From Rhodospirillaceae bacterium (GTDB taxonomy: Bacteria > Pseudomonadota > Alphaproteobacteria > Rhodospirillales > Rhodospirillaceae), in the NCBI GenBank assembly GCA_029245025.1, contig JAQWQC010000036.1, forward strand, positions 1-42,323: 42,323 nt of DNA. The letters run 5' to 3'. A program made the position numbers and the translations under genes. Below are positions 32,835-42,167 of the stretch, in pieces. Position 1 is the stretch's first letter. Each line of letters opens with the position of its first letter. The notes under the pieces were generated by a model, which searched no databases, was not told where the DNA came from, and worked only from the letters and a program-made list of their open reading frames with translations.

Positions 32835-33635
32835 ATGGAAACAGGCGTTGTGTTTCAATCCCGGGTCTTATTTAGCGAACCCTGGGAAGCACGTTTCGTC
32901 ATTAGCGCCCTCACCGGAATACTCATTCTGGCGACGCTGCTTCTTCGGCTAAATCACCAGCGCCCGAATAACGTCTATGACCCACAACGGGCTTGGCTAC
33001 GCGCCGGAATATTCTTTTCCTCTTGCTTCCTCATCTCGCTGGCCGCTGGAGTTATGCCAACGTTGCGGTCTTCTCCTGTCATACGCCCTGATCAATTGAG
33101 GGATCCTATTTGGTGGACCGCGACTATTGCGCTCATGGCGGTTATCGCGATCGGTTACGGGCAAGTCTGGCGCAAGGGAACCGTGCATCACAGCCGAGCC
33201 TTGTTCGTCATCCCTCTTCTATGCTTCGGCATTTTGTGGGGCTTGGCCACTGGCGAAGTGTTGCTGAGTATATGGTCTATTCTCGAGAAAACAGGATTTG
33301 GTCCGTTTTTTGCGACCGCGGGAACTTTTCTTATTGGTGGAAGTTTGAACGGATTATGGCACGCCAAGTATTGGGATAGTCGCGTGTCGCCAGATCACAA
33401 CATTCTCGAAACCAATAAGAGAAAAGTTCTATTGGCTCACTTCCCAAATTTGATTTTTAGCCTTTTGCACTTGGCTGTGTTCTCCAATCCTTTCGTATTT
33501 CTACTGGGACAAATGCTGGCTCTGACAATCTCGACTTACGTCATGCATTTTCCTCCGTTTTGGGGACCAAACTCAGCTATGGTGCCTCAACACAACCCTG
33601 AAGGCCGGCCGAGAGCAGAAATTGCGAGTACCTAA
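32835..33635 (+). CDS. Multi-pass membrane protein of unknown function
   Basis: 266 residues with about seven hydrophobic segments: FVISALTGILILATLLLRL, WLRAGIFFSSCFLISLAAGV, WWTATIALMAVIAIGYG, ALFVIPLLCFGILWGLATGEV, FFATAGTFLIGGSLNGLWHA, NLIFSLLHLAVFSNPFVFLL and MLALTISTYVMHFP. The family is not recognised. Its position 2 bases after the DUF3108 gene suggests joint translation and a role in the same envelope process. The C-terminal 25 residues are polar. Confidence 0.8.
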   Translation: METGVVFQSRVLFSEPWEARFVISALTGILILATLLLRLNHQRPNNVYDPQRAWLRAGIFFSSCFLISLAAGVMPTLRSSPVIRPDQLRDPIWWTATIALMAVIAIGYGQVWRKGTVHHSRALFVIPLLCFGILWGLATGEVLLSIWSILEKTGFGPFFATAGTFLIGGSLNGLWHAKYWDSRVSPDHNILETNKRKVLLAHFPNLIFSLLHLAVFSNPFVFLLGQMLALTISTYVMHFPPFWGPNSAMVPQHNPEGRPRAEIAST

Positions 33636-33647
33636 GAAAGAAAAACA

Positions 33648-34223
33648 ATGACAGAGAGATTTCCAGTTGGGTCCACCGCCTACACCAAAGAGGGGCACCC
33701 CTACACTGTCGAAGAGGTGGCAGGCGGTATCGTTTACTGCTCCTTGCCCAACGGGACGGAAACTGATTTTCCTGAGAGCTCTCTGTTAAGTGAGCAAGAG
33801 TGGGCCAGTCGGTCCGGCGGACAAGACGACGTCATTTATGGGCGCATAAAGCGTGCAAAAGCCTATGCCACACCAGACGTGAAATTGAATTCGGCCGCAG
33901 CGGAAAAGGTTCTGTCGCGGGCCGAAGGGCTATCACCCGGATTGCTTGATTTCGCGGCCTTCACCATTGGGGCTCAGAATTTGTCTGAAAGCGGTCACGA
34001 AGATCAACTCGATAGCTTGTCGATCGTAAAATGCCGTGACGTTTTTGACTCCCATCCGGCAGAAGTGCGCGCTAGCGCCCTAGCGTCAATATTGGGATCA
34101 AAACCCGATGTCTTTGTTGGCATAGCCGACCTCGGAGACAATCTAATGCGGGCTATGATTGATAAAGGCATGGCTGGTCATGCCGCCGCATTCGACGAAT
34201 TCTGCGACCGGCCCCGGCGATAA
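33648..34223 (+). CDS. Unrecognised 191-residue cytoplasmic protein
   Basis: Starts 12 bases after the membrane protein gene, behind AAGAAAGAAAA, and ends directly at a strong terminator. There is no signal peptide or membrane helix. The first 40 residues are a compact beta-rich segment (FPVGSTAYTKEGHPYTVEEV), followed by a helical C-terminal half (AAAEKVLSRAEGLSPGLLDF, HPAEVRASALASILG, MRAMIDKGMAGHAAAFDEFC). I do not recognise a family. Being last of a three-gene run, it may share a function with the DUF3108 and membrane proteins. Confidence 0.75.
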   Translation: MTERFPVGSTAYTKEGHPYTVEEVAGGIVYCSLPNGTETDFPESSLLSEQEWASRSGGQDDVIYGRIKRAKAYATPDVKLNSAAAEKVLSRAEGLSPGLLDFAAFTIGAQNLSESGHEDQLDSLSIVKCRDVFDSHPAEVRASALASILGSKPDVFVGIADLGDNLMRAMIDKGMAGHAAAFDEFCDRPRR

Positions 34224-34257
34224 AAAACCCCGCCTCATTTCTGAGACGGGGTTTTCT
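34224..34257. terminator. Bidirectional intrinsic terminator
   Basis: CCCCGCCTCA (34228-34237) pairs with TGAGACGGGG (34242-34251), ten positions with one C-A mismatch and a TTTC loop. A's precede it and T's follow, so it works on both strands. It starts just after the plus-strand stop and precedes the end of the convergent DUF1775 gene. Confidence 0.88.
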
Positions 34258-34277
34258 AAATAAATTCTAACTACATC

Positions 34278-34940
34278 TTAACGGGCCATTGCTTCTTGTG
34301 ATGGTGCTTCACCACGAATTTGTTCTGGCGTCCACTCCCATGGATATTGTCCTTTCGCAGGTTCACGAATAACAACCATCGGCGCAGGACCTGATGTCGC
34401 CGTCATAAACGCCCAGGCCTTTTTGGCAAATTCAGGATCGTTCACGTCCAGCGCTTGCTCAGGCATATCGACATAGGCATCGGTTTTGCCTCCTTCGCAA
34501 ACCGTGATGTTTTTGAAGTGCATCACGCGACCGACATTCTTGGGGATGGTGCCGCGAAACTCAAAGCTGGCCCAGCCATCTGATGGTACGGGGTCACCCA
34601 TTTTGGTCCAAACGATTTCACCAATCACTTCTGTCACTTCGCGACCGTGCAACATGACCGGCGTTTCAAGGTCTCGCATTTTATACTCAATTTTCCAGCC
34701 GACTTTATCGACAGCTTTCGCGTCAACTATGCCGTCTGGAATTTGCAATCGAGCTGCCGTCACCGGTGCAGCTTTGCACCCATGGTTCACGTTGAGCACC
34801 ATTGGGAACAAATACCCAGCTGGCGCTTCGCTAACATTAAGCACGTTGTGAGCGGACGCCGTTCCGGCAGCGCCCATGGATAGGCCAGCACATAGAACTG
34901 CACCGCCCAGCTTCGTCATCAATCTGTTTTTAAGTGTCAT
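34278..34940 (-). CDS. YcnI-like DUF1775 exported protein, possible copper binder
   Basis: 220 residues. The start is ATG 34938-34940 after GGGAG; the frame extends upstream to 35012. A Sec signal peptide (MTLKNRLMTKLGGAVLCAGL, then ...ASA) would leave His31 as the mature N-terminus. The mature domain HNVLNVSEAPAGYLFPM then VLNVNHGCKAAPV, and DGWASFEFRGTIP with a Trp at 123, follow the YcnI/DUF1775 pattern. In Bacillus YcnI an N-terminal histidine helps bind copper. No copC, copD or PCuAC-type gene is visible in this window. It is downstream of the DUF1838 gene on the same strand, 172 bases apart. Confidence 0.8.
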   Translation of the reverse strand: MTLKNRLMTKLGGAVLCAGLSMGAAGTASAHNVLNVSEAPAGYLFPMVLNVNHGCKAAPVTAARLQIPDGIVDAKAVDKVGWKIEYKMRDLETPVMLHGREVTEVIGEIVWTKMGDPVPSDGWASFEFRGTIPKNVGRVMHFKNITVCEGGKTDAYVDMPEQALDVNDPEFAKKAWAFMTATSGPAPMVVIREPAKGQYPWEWTPEQIRGEAPSQEAMAR

Positions 34941-35112
34941 AGCGTTCTCCCCTGTGGCCCGTTTTCGGGCCCGTTCAAATGAGTACTGGTCTTCACAAAT
35001 CAAACTGAACATAGCTAGAGGTCATTGCCTGCAGTGGCTCACCTCTTTTGTTAAGACTAGCTCGAAGCGAGACCATGGACAATCCATAGGAACTGCAAGG
35101 CGATATTCGCCG

Positions 35113-36018
35113 CTAACCATGGCGATCAGCCATATATTCAGGGAAATCATCTCGAGGCTCGGTCCAATTATCCGTATCAAATATCTCCGGAGTCTGGTCC
35201 TCAAGCGCCTTGCGATAGACAGCTGGAACTTCGTCAAAACTGCTAATTTTTGCGCCGTAAGCTCGGCCCCAGGTCCGACCGGGCTGACCACCCATGCCCC
35301 ACCAAGGATGCCAACTCACAAGGTTTTGGAATTGAATATGCGATTTAATGCTAGTGATTTCGCGATTTACAACATCCTTCATGTTAGCAAAGTACACGTA
35401 ATGGGAATCCCACCAGTAAGTGTCTCCTGCTGATTCCTTTGGATATGCTTCGGGACTCATGGGATTGGGGAACGAAAACGCAGATGCGCTGGGGATCATG
35501 ACGGTGTCACCAAAGACCTGTAATTGCAGCGGTTTTGGCTTAAGCGTTGCAAGTTCTCCCGTGACCATACCATCAGGTCCAATTTCAACGGACAACGGCC
35601 CACCAATAAATCTCCATGGCTTGCGCTTCTCACCCGTCACAGGGTTTTCCCAGACGTCTAGCACCTCATCAGAATCAAACTTTGTATAAACGCCAGTCTC
35701 AAACACTTTAGCGGCTTGGTTTCCGTTAGGCAGCGTTCGCCATTTGCCGACATTCAGATTACTCATGGTCGCGAAGGGAATCAGATTACCCGCGTGAGTG
35801 TAGCCATAAAGATGCAGACGGAAAAATGAATAGATGCTCTCTTCCCCTGACGATCCTTTCATTGCTGATTGGATGCGCACCCGTTCTGCTGGGTCTTCCC
35901 AATTCAATTCAGCCGGTAATGCAGAGGCCAAAGCTGGAACTGAAGGCGTGGCTGCAGCGGCGGCGCTTGCAGCAAAAAGAAAGGTATCGCGGCGGCTTAA
36001 TGTCGAAAGGTTTGGCAT
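35113..36018 (-). CDS. Tat-exported DUF1838 family protein
   Basis: 301 residues. The N-terminus has SRRDTFLFAASAAAAATPSV, a clear twin-arginine signal, with cleavage near ALASA. The mature domain has the DUF1838 pattern: NWEDPAERVRIQSAMKGSSG, RLHLYGYTHAGN, GKWRTLPNGN, VWENPVTGEKRKPWRFIGGP and WWDSHYVYFANMKDVV. The function of the family is unknown, and I see no cofactor motif; Tat export suggests folding or cofactor loading in the cytoplasm. The ATG is preceded by GGGAGAG. It lies upstream of the DUF1775 gene, same strand. Confidence 0.85.
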   Translation of the reverse strand: MPNLSTLSRRDTFLFAASAAAAATPSVPALASALPAELNWEDPAERVRIQSAMKGSSGEESIYSFFRLHLYGYTHAGNLIPFATMSNLNVGKWRTLPNGNQAAKVFETGVYTKFDSDEVLDVWENPVTGEKRKPWRFIGGPLSVEIGPDGMVTGELATLKPKPLQLQVFGDTVMIPSASAFSFPNPMSPEAYPKESAGDTYWWDSHYVYFANMKDVVNREITSIKSHIQFQNLVSWHPWWGMGGQPGRTWGRAYGAKISSFDEVPAVYRKALEDQTPEIFDTDNWTEPRDDFPEYMADRHG

Positions 36019-36078
36019 CGGTCTCTCCCAAAATGAAGAAGCAAGCCTAGACCAGCGGTACTCGAAGACACAGGGGAA

Positions 36079-37452
36079 TTAAGACCCCTCCTCCAGCCAG
36101 TGAACAAGTTGGTGAGCTTTGAGAGCTTTCTTTTGACGCTTGGCCAAAACCTTGGGATCAAATGACGCGATTGTGTCGTGAAACAGGCGGTGCCAGTTTA
36201 CCTCGGCCCCGAGGCGCAAGAATACTGATCCAAGACCAATTGCAGCTCTATCCATGAGTACAAATTCTCGCGGCGGCTTAACTCCACCAAGGCGCCGAAG
36301 TTCGCGATGAACTTCCATGGCAACCTCGCGGCCATAATCAGTTGCATTGCTTTTTTCTATGAGCCGCGGGCAATCCTCTAAGAGTGGCGCGTAAATAAAA
36401 GCCGCCCAGCGACTTAGGGTATCGATTACTTCGTCATCCAAGCCGACAAAGCCCCATGTTTCATAAGCATGAACGGCGAGATCACGATCACCACTCTCGA
36501 CGGCGCGATAGAGATCAATAACACCGGTGATAAATTCTGGTCGGAAAACGCGAATGCAACCGAAATCCATGAGATTTATAGATAGATCATCTCTCACGGA
36601 ATAGTTTCCTAGATGAGGGTCACCATGAATAACGCCATACTGATACAAGGGCACGTACCACGCGCGAAACATGTTCTCGGCTATGGCGTTGCGGTCTTCC
36701 AAACTTAAGTCGTGCAAGTCAGCAATACTTACTCCCGGCTCCCAGCTCATGGTGAGCAGGCGCGTCGTCGACAGAGCGTCGTGAACCTCTGGAACCAAAA
36801 CACCAGCGGTATCCGACAACATGTGGCGGTAGAGATTGAGATTTCGCGCCTCGTTGATGTAATCGAGCTCTTCTCGCAGTCGTGCGGCAAGTTCAGCATG
36901 AATCTCTGACGGATCGATAGCTTCGTCATAACGGCGATATAGCGAGAATATGAGTTTGAGTTGCTTGAGATCAGCTTCAACGACGGATGACATGTCCGGG
37001 TACTGTAACTTGCAAGCCAAAGCATCGCCGTCGAGAGATTTTGCTTTATGCACTTGACCCAAGGACGCAGCAGCAGCCGCTTCCCGATCAAAACTAGCAA
37101 AACAGTCTTGCCAATCTGGACCCAGCTCTGCCGCCATGCGCCGCTTAACGAACGGCCATCCCATGTGCGGCGCATTGGCCTGCAACTGCGCCAGCTCTCT
37201 CGCGTATTCCTTTGGCAAAGCATCGGGAATAGTTGAAAGAATTTGCGCAATCTTCATCAGCGGCCCTTTAAGCCCGCCGAGTGAAGCCCGCAAATCTTCC
37301 GCGCCTTTCGCGGGGTCAGCCTTGATGCCTAAATACCTCTGGCCAGCAACGCGCGCTGCAAGCCCGCCAACAGCGCCACCAACCTTCGCGTACCGCTTTA
37401 GCCGACCGGGTAAGCTGTTGCCCTCTGAAAACTTTGTTTTGTTTGGCGCCAT
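36079..37452 (-). CDS. UbiB/ABC1 (AarF) family kinase-like protein
   Basis: 457 residues with the ABC1 kinase-like domain. The KxGQ motif appears as KIAQ in KGPLMKIAQILSTIPDALP (about residue 62-80), the ExD motif is REELDYINEARN near 193-204, and the catalytic loop is VIHGDPHLGNYSV, with LMDFGCIRVF as the DFG region. Members support ubiquinone synthesis or lipid handling; most bind ADP and are unusual kinases. The KIAQ form (Ala for Gly) is, as far as I recall, common in this subgroup. It lies 6 bases after the oligopeptidase stop, same strand, so they probably form an operon. It could take part in the same pathway as COQ9. Confidence 0.9.
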   Translation of the reverse strand: MAPNKTKFSEGNSLPGRLKRYAKVGGAVGGLAARVAGQRYLGIKADPAKGAEDLRASLGGLKGPLMKIAQILSTIPDALPKEYARELAQLQANAPHMGWPFVKRRMAAELGPDWQDCFASFDREAAAAASLGQVHKAKSLDGDALACKLQYPDMSSVVEADLKQLKLIFSLYRRYDEAIDPSEIHAELAARLREELDYINEARNLNLYRHMLSDTAGVLVPEVHDALSTTRLLTMSWEPGVSIADLHDLSLEDRNAIAENMFRAWYVPLYQYGVIHGDPHLGNYSVRDDLSINLMDFGCIRVFRPEFITGVIDLYRAVESGDRDLAVHAYETWGFVGLDDEVIDTLSRWAAFIYAPLLEDCPRLIEKSNATDYGREVAMEVHRELRRLGGVKPPREFVLMDRAAIGLGSVFLRLGAEVNWHRLFHDTIASFDPKVLAKRQKKALKAHQLVHWLEEGS

Positions 37453-37458
37453 ACCGGG

Positions 37459-39261
37459 TTATGCGACCAATTCAAGTTCATCAATGAGGCCGGTGAGTGT
37501 TTCCATGCCTCGCGCCCAAAACGCAGGATCAGAAGCATCGAGACCAAATGGTGCAAGCAATTCTTTATGACGCAGCGTCCCGCCAGCCTTGAGAAGCTCC
37601 AGATATTTGTCTTCAAAATTTGGCACAGTGCCCTCTGTGTAAACTTTGTAAAGCGAGTTTACGAGACAATCCCCAAAGGCATACGCGTAGACGTAAAACG
37701 GCACGTGAATGAAGTGGCTAATGTACATCCAATAATATTGGTACTCCTCATCAAATCGAAACGCTGGGCCCAGGCTTTCCGCCTGAACGCTCATCCAAAT
37801 CTCACAAATCCGATCGAGTGAGAGCTCTCCCTTTCGTCGTTCATCATGAATAGCCTGTTCAAATTGATGAAAGGCTATCTGCCGAATGACGGTGTTGAGC
37901 ATGTCTTCCACTTTGCCCGCAAGCAAAGCGCGCCGATGATCTGGTCGCTGTTCTTTTTCCAGCAAAGATCTGAACGTAAGCATCTCTCCAAAGACGGAAG
38001 CTGTCTCTGCGAGGGTCAGCGGTGTTTCGCAGAGCAGCGTCCCCTGGTCCGCAGCCAAAACTTGATGAACACCGTGCCCGAGTTCATGGGCCAAGGTCAT
38101 GACGTCGCGAGAACTGCCAAGATAATTCAGAAGAATGTAGGGATGCGCCGACGGCACCGTTGGATGCGAGAAAGCACCGGATGCCTTCCCAGGTGTTGCA
38201 GGCGCATCAATCCAACCTTTATCGAAAAATGGCGATGCTAGTTCTGCAAGCGTTGGTGCGAAAGCTGAGTATGCGTCAAGCACTGTCGATTTGGCTTCGT
38301 CCCATTTAATAATGCGATCTTCTGCAAGGGGTAAAGGCGCATTGCGATCCCAGTACTCGAGCTTGTATTTACCAAACCACTTCGCTTTGAGCGCGTAGTA
38401 TCTATGTGATGTGTCTGCGTATGACCCTTTGGCAGCTGAGACCAACGCATCAACAACCTCGTCCTCAACCAAGTTAGCAAGGTTGCGAGAAGAGACTGGG
38501 CGCGGATACTTGCGCCATTCATCTTCAATCGACTTGTCCTTGGCCATTACATTTGTGATGTAGGCGAATAAATTGCCTTCATCCCCGAGGGCTTTGCCAA
38601 TTCCTTTCGCTGCCGCTTTGCGGCGCTCAGGTTTAGAGTCAGACAAACGATTGAGCGCTTCCGTCAATGTTAGATTTTCGGCGTCAACGTTACAGCGAAT
38701 TCCAGCCTCAGTTTCATCAAAGAGACGGGTCCATGCCGCCCGTCCACTAACGTATTTTTCGTGAAGCAACCGCTCTAGGTCGTCACTCAATTCGTGATCT
38801 TTATAAACACGCAAATCTCTTAACCATGGCCGATAGCGAGCAGCCGATGGATCGGTTAACTTCGATTCAAGTTCATCATCATCAAGACGATTTATCGCCA
38901 ATGTAAAAAACAACGTCTTACTTGATAACGTTGTCATCCGATCCACGGTGTCTTGATAGAAGCGACCGCGGTCTGAATCGCCGACATTTTGGCTATGATA
39001 CAACTGCGCGAAAGACCCAATCCGGCCCAATAAATCACTTATTGATTCAAATGCCGCTATGGCTTGACCAAAGGCTGCGCTACTCAAGTCGGCGACTTTT
39101 CCGGCGTACGCTCCTTCAAAAGCATCGATCTGCTGAGAGACATCATCGAATGCCCGTTTAAAGTCATCGCCTTCGGGGCCGGAATACAAGTCAGCTAATG
39201 ACCAAACTGGTAACGAGCCAAAACACTTCGTTTCCGTGGGGGCAGTTGTCATCTTATTCAT
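37459..39261 (-). CDS. M3 family oligoendopeptidase (PepF-like)
   Basis: A 600-residue zinc oligopeptidase. The zinc site HExxH is AHELGHGVH (His392, Glu393, His396), and the third ligand Glu lies in TLAETASVFGEML near residue 410-422. The N-terminal half is helical with many charged residues, and SYADTSHRYYALKAKWFG near 280-297 and AHPYILLNYLGSSRDVMTLA at 372-391 match the PepF subgroup. A strong AGGAGG site (TTAGGAGGCGCC) lies just before ATG 39259-39261. Six bases separate it from the ABC1 gene downstream. It degrades short peptides in the cytoplasm. Confidence 0.93.
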   Translation of the reverse strand: MNKMTTAPTETKCFGSLPVWSLADLYSGPEGDDFKRAFDDVSQQIDAFEGAYAGKVADLSSAAFGQAIAAFESISDLLGRIGSFAQLYHSQNVGDSDRGRFYQDTVDRMTTLSSKTLFFTLAINRLDDDELESKLTDPSAARYRPWLRDLRVYKDHELSDDLERLLHEKYVSGRAAWTRLFDETEAGIRCNVDAENLTLTEALNRLSDSKPERRKAAAKGIGKALGDEGNLFAYITNVMAKDKSIEDEWRKYPRPVSSRNLANLVEDEVVDALVSAAKGSYADTSHRYYALKAKWFGKYKLEYWDRNAPLPLAEDRIIKWDEAKSTVLDAYSAFAPTLAELASPFFDKGWIDAPATPGKASGAFSHPTVPSAHPYILLNYLGSSRDVMTLAHELGHGVHQVLAADQGTLLCETPLTLAETASVFGEMLTFRSLLEKEQRPDHRRALLAGKVEDMLNTVIRQIAFHQFEQAIHDERRKGELSLDRICEIWMSVQAESLGPAFRFDEEYQYYWMYISHFIHVPFYVYAYAFGDCLVNSLYKVYTEGTVPNFEDKYLELLKAGGTLRHKELLAPFGLDASDPAFWARGMETLTGLIDELELVA

Positions 39262-39274
39262 GGCGCCTCCTAAC

Positions 39275-39291
39275 CCGCCAGTGATTGGCGG
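39275..39291 (-). promoter_or_regulatory. Small hairpin in the 5' leader of the M3 oligopeptidase gene
   Basis: CCGCCA (39275-39280) and TGGCGG (39286-39291) form a 6-bp palindromic repeat with a 5-base spacer, just upstream of the AGGAGG ribosome-binding site. It could be an operator or a leader hairpin. It is short, so chance is possible. Confidence 0.3.
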
Positions 39292-39421
39292 TCATTAAGG
39301 GAGATATAGTCTTACCAGAGTAATTCGCCAACTATGGGTTCACTCCTACTGGTTTCCCTGCGCCTGCCATCGTAGAATTAGTGCATAAATTGAGGGAATT
39401 TACGGTAACGAGGGGAACGCT

Positions 39422-41221
39422 GTGGCCGATCGGGCGATCGACGCACGAGAAGTGCGCAATTTAGTGGAAATGTTTTTCGACCAGGCAGAGCGCTTTGCGG
39501 AGGAGCCCTTCGTCTGGGCAAAGCGGGATGGCTCATACACACCTCTGACATGGCGCCAGACAGCTGACGCTGTCTTGGCAGCTGCAAATGGTCTGGCCAT
39601 GTCGATGTCCGTTGAGCCTGGTGACCGGGTCATTATTATTGGGGAGAACAGACCCGAATGGTTGATCGCGGACTTAGCCGTAAAAGCCATTGGCGCAATT
39701 TCAGTTCCTACCTACACCACCAATACGGCAGTTAATCATCTTCACGTCATCAACGATTCCGGCGCTGAGGTGGCGATCGTTTCAACGCCCACCCTTGCCG
39801 CTCCAGTTATTGCGGCGGCGGCGGAGGCCGATCATAAATTAAAGGTCATCGTTTTTGACGATGCCGAGTCCGTCATCGTTTCAGACATCGAAACCAAAGC
39901 GTGGGGCGATATTCTTGATGCTGGCCGGGGACGCGGAATGCCAGAACAAGTGTCCGCTGCAAAACGTCAAGACATGTGCAGCATCATTTATACGTCGGGC
40001 ACGGGCGGTTTACCCAAGGGCGTGATGCTTACTCATGGCGGCATTCTGTGCAATTGTGATGCCGCGACGGAAATCGTCAAAGAGCTTGGACTTGATGACG
40101 AAGTCTTCTTATCTTTCTTACCCCTCTCACACGCCTATGAACATGTCGGTGGAATCTATTTGCCCATTTGCCTTGGCGCTCAGATTTATTACGCGGAACG
40201 CGTTGATACTCTAATCAACAACATGGCCGAAGTCCGCCCCACCATTATGACAGCCGTTCCTCGCCTATACGAAACGATGCGCAGCCGCATTCATCAAGGG
40301 CTAAAAGGACAAAGTAAGTTTCGACAAGGTTTGTTTGAAAAAACGTTAGAACTCGGAAAAAAACGCTATGAAAATCCAAAAGGCTTGTCCCTTTTGGATA
40401 AACTCATAAATGCGATTTGCGAACTCCTCGTTCGCAACAAAATTCGCGAACGTTTCGGCGGGCGCCTAAAAGCTCTCGTTTCAGGTGGTGCCCCACTTAA
40501 CTACGACGTTGGCCTTTTCTTTACTGCTCTGGGCGTCAGAATCTTGCAGGGCTACGGCCAAACTGAAGCCTCGCCTGTGATTAGCGCCAACGTTCCGAGC
40601 AACGTAAAACTGCACGCCGTAGGCCCGCCAGCGCGTGGAGTAAGCGTCAAGATCGCAGATGATGGGGAAATCTTAGTCAGCGGAGAAATGGTAATGCTCG
40701 GTTATTGGAACGACCCCGATGCAACTATCGCAGCTCTTAGTGAGGACGGCTGGCTTTACACAGGAGATATTGGTCACATTGATGAAGATGGCCACATCGT
40801 CATCACCGATCGCAAAAAAGATATCATTGTGAATTCAGGTGGCGACAACATCTCCCCACAAGGAGTTGAAGGTATTCTGTGTTTGGAGGAAGAAATTGAT
40901 CAAGCAATGGTATTCGGCGACAAGCGCCCCTATCTGACAGCCGTCATCGTTCCAGATGCTGACTGGCAGAAACGTTGGTCAAACACGAACAGTGTAGATA
41001 AAGACCATGCGTCCCTTATCAAAGATCAAGATTTTAAGTCAGCAATCAGTGACACGATTTCTCGCGCCAACAACGGATTGCCCGTGACCGACAAGGTTCG
41101 AAAATTTGTGATCTCTGCCCACCCGTTCACAGTCGAGAATGGTCAAATGACCCCCACCCTCAAGGTTCGAAGGCATGCGGTCTTACGTGAGTTTCGAGAA
41201 GACTTGGAAGGTCTCTACTAG
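39422..41221 (+). CDS. Long-chain acyl-CoA synthetase (AMP-forming, COG1022 type)
   Basis: 599 residues. The enzyme activates fatty acids to acyl-CoA through acyl-AMP. Motifs in order: P-loop-like [17 protein letters not shown] near 195-211, [12 protein letters not shown] near 235-246, [12 protein letters not shown] near 280, [10 protein letters not shown] near 379-388, and the ATP/hinge motif [20 protein letters not shown] near 444-463, ending with TPTLKVRR where the C-terminal catalytic Lys is expected. The COG1022 layout fits long-chain substrates. GTG 39422-39424 starts it, with GAGGGG 5 bases upstream. It converges on gapR, with which its stop codon overlaps by three bases (41218-41221). 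Confidence 0.92.
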   Translation: MADRAIDAREVRNLVEMFFDQAERFAEEPFVWAKRDGSYTPLTWRQTADAVLAAANGLAMSMSVEPGDRVIIIGENRPEWLIADLAVKAIGAISVPTYTTNTAVNHLHVINDSGAEVAIVSTPTLAAPVIAAAAEADHKLKVIVFDDAESVIVSDIETKAWGDILDAGRGRGMPEQVSAAKRQDMCSIIYTSGTGGLPKGVMLTHGGILCNCDAATEIVKELGLDDEVFLSFLPLSHAYEHVGGIYLPICLGAQIYYAERVDTLINNMAEVRPTIMTAVPRLYETMRSRIHQGLKGQSKFRQGLFEKTLELGKKRYENPKGLSLLDKLINAICELLVRNKIRERFGGRLKALVSGGAPLNYDVGLFFTALGVRILQGYGQTEASPVISANVPSNVKLHAVGPPARGVSVKIADDGEILVSGEMVMLGYWNDPDATIAALSEDGWLYTGDIGHIDEDGHIVITDRKKDIIVNSGGDNISPQGVEGILCLEEEIDQAMVFGDKRPYLTAVIVPDADWQKRWSNTNSVDKDHASLIKDQDFKSAISDTISRANNGLPVTDKVRKFVISAHPFTVENGQMTPTLKVRRHAVLREFREDLEGLY

Positions 41222-41463
41222 GATTCACCAAGAGCTCGGAGGTAGGTATCTAGTAAAGCTTCCTGCTCCTGCCGTTCGCTCTGATCCAATTTCCTTAACG
41301 CCACAACCTTGCGTATCGTTTTAGTATCAAAACCGGAAGACTTAGCCTCGGCGTATACTTCTCGGGTGTCCGCAGTCAGATTCTTTTTTTCTTCCTCAAG
41401 CCTCTCAATACGTTCAACAAAAGATTTAAGACGATCTGCTGCCAAACCACCGGTGTCAGCCAT
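41218..41463 (-). CDS. gapR: GapR nucleoid-associated protein (DUF2312)
   Basis: 81 residues, fully helical: [40 protein letters not shown] and [20 protein letters not shown] are the family signature. In Caulobacter GapR binds AT-rich, overtwisted DNA as a dimer-tetramer and helps replication and division. ATG 41461-41463 has an AGGAGC site 6 bases before it. It is typically near housekeeping genes in alphaproteobacteria. It converges on the acyl-CoA ligase, the stop codons overlapping in CTAG. Confidence 0.95.
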   Translation of the reverse strand: MADTGGLAADRLKSFVERIERLEEEKKNLTADTREVYAEAKSSGFDTKTIRKVVALRKLDQSERQEQEALLDTYLRALGES

Positions 41464-42167
41464 GCGGTGCTCCTGTTTTCATTTGTTACGGGTTCTTTTA
41501 ACCCTTAGGGCGGAGGATATAACAGGTAGTCCCCGGCAAGACAAAGACTGCATTCTCAAATTAGTTATGACCCGAAGGATAGAATATTCGCCCCGAAAAA
41601 AGTTAACTTTGCATTCTTGACTGTGCCATCGTTAGGGACCCTACCCGCGCGTTATCAAGTTAGGAACCTGGGTTGCGCTTCAGCAAATATCTATGCCAAA
41701 AGCCGCTACTAAAATGCCGAATACCCCCTCGTGAGGATAACTTAGATTTCATTATCTTTGTCACCCACATAGCGACCAACAGGACTGTTATTCAGGAGAG
41801 AATTAATGGAGATGGCGGTGCGATTAGGCGGCAGCTGACAACTTCGCCAAACCAAAAAACCGCAGGGTAATAGCCGGTAGGTGATTACTCTGGACGGAAC
41901 CTAGTTTTGGAGAGCCCTCCTCAAACTAGCTGTAAATGCTCTAATTATCGCGGTCCTCGTGAACGTGCTTGGCGCGATAGGCAATTTAAGGAAGCAGTCT
42001 TGCGAAATTCCCATCAGAATACACAGATACCAGCTTTCGGGTCGCGTTCAACTAACGTAAAAACTTACGTGAATTAATGTTCAGGCGGATTTGAAAGATG
42101 CTTGGATCTCGTTTGTGATCCAGCCTTAAAATCGAACCGTAGAAACCATTGGAAAAAAAAGGAAAAA
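41464..42167. other. 704-base intergenic stretch with no gene I can support
   Basis: It must hold the gapR promoter (minus strand) and that of the next gene (plus strand). One hydrophobic fragment (LLKLAVNALIIAVLVNVLGA, about 41916-41977) is open in frame but lacks a start codon; it may be a remnant. An uninterrupted A run at about 42152-42160 precedes the next start. I see no RNA fold or repeat. Confidence 0.4.

Noticed and set aside
36079-37452. KIAQ instead of KxGQ as a sign of a dead UbiB protein
   Set aside because: All other motifs are intact and, from memory, the subgroup shares this form, so it is probably family-typical.
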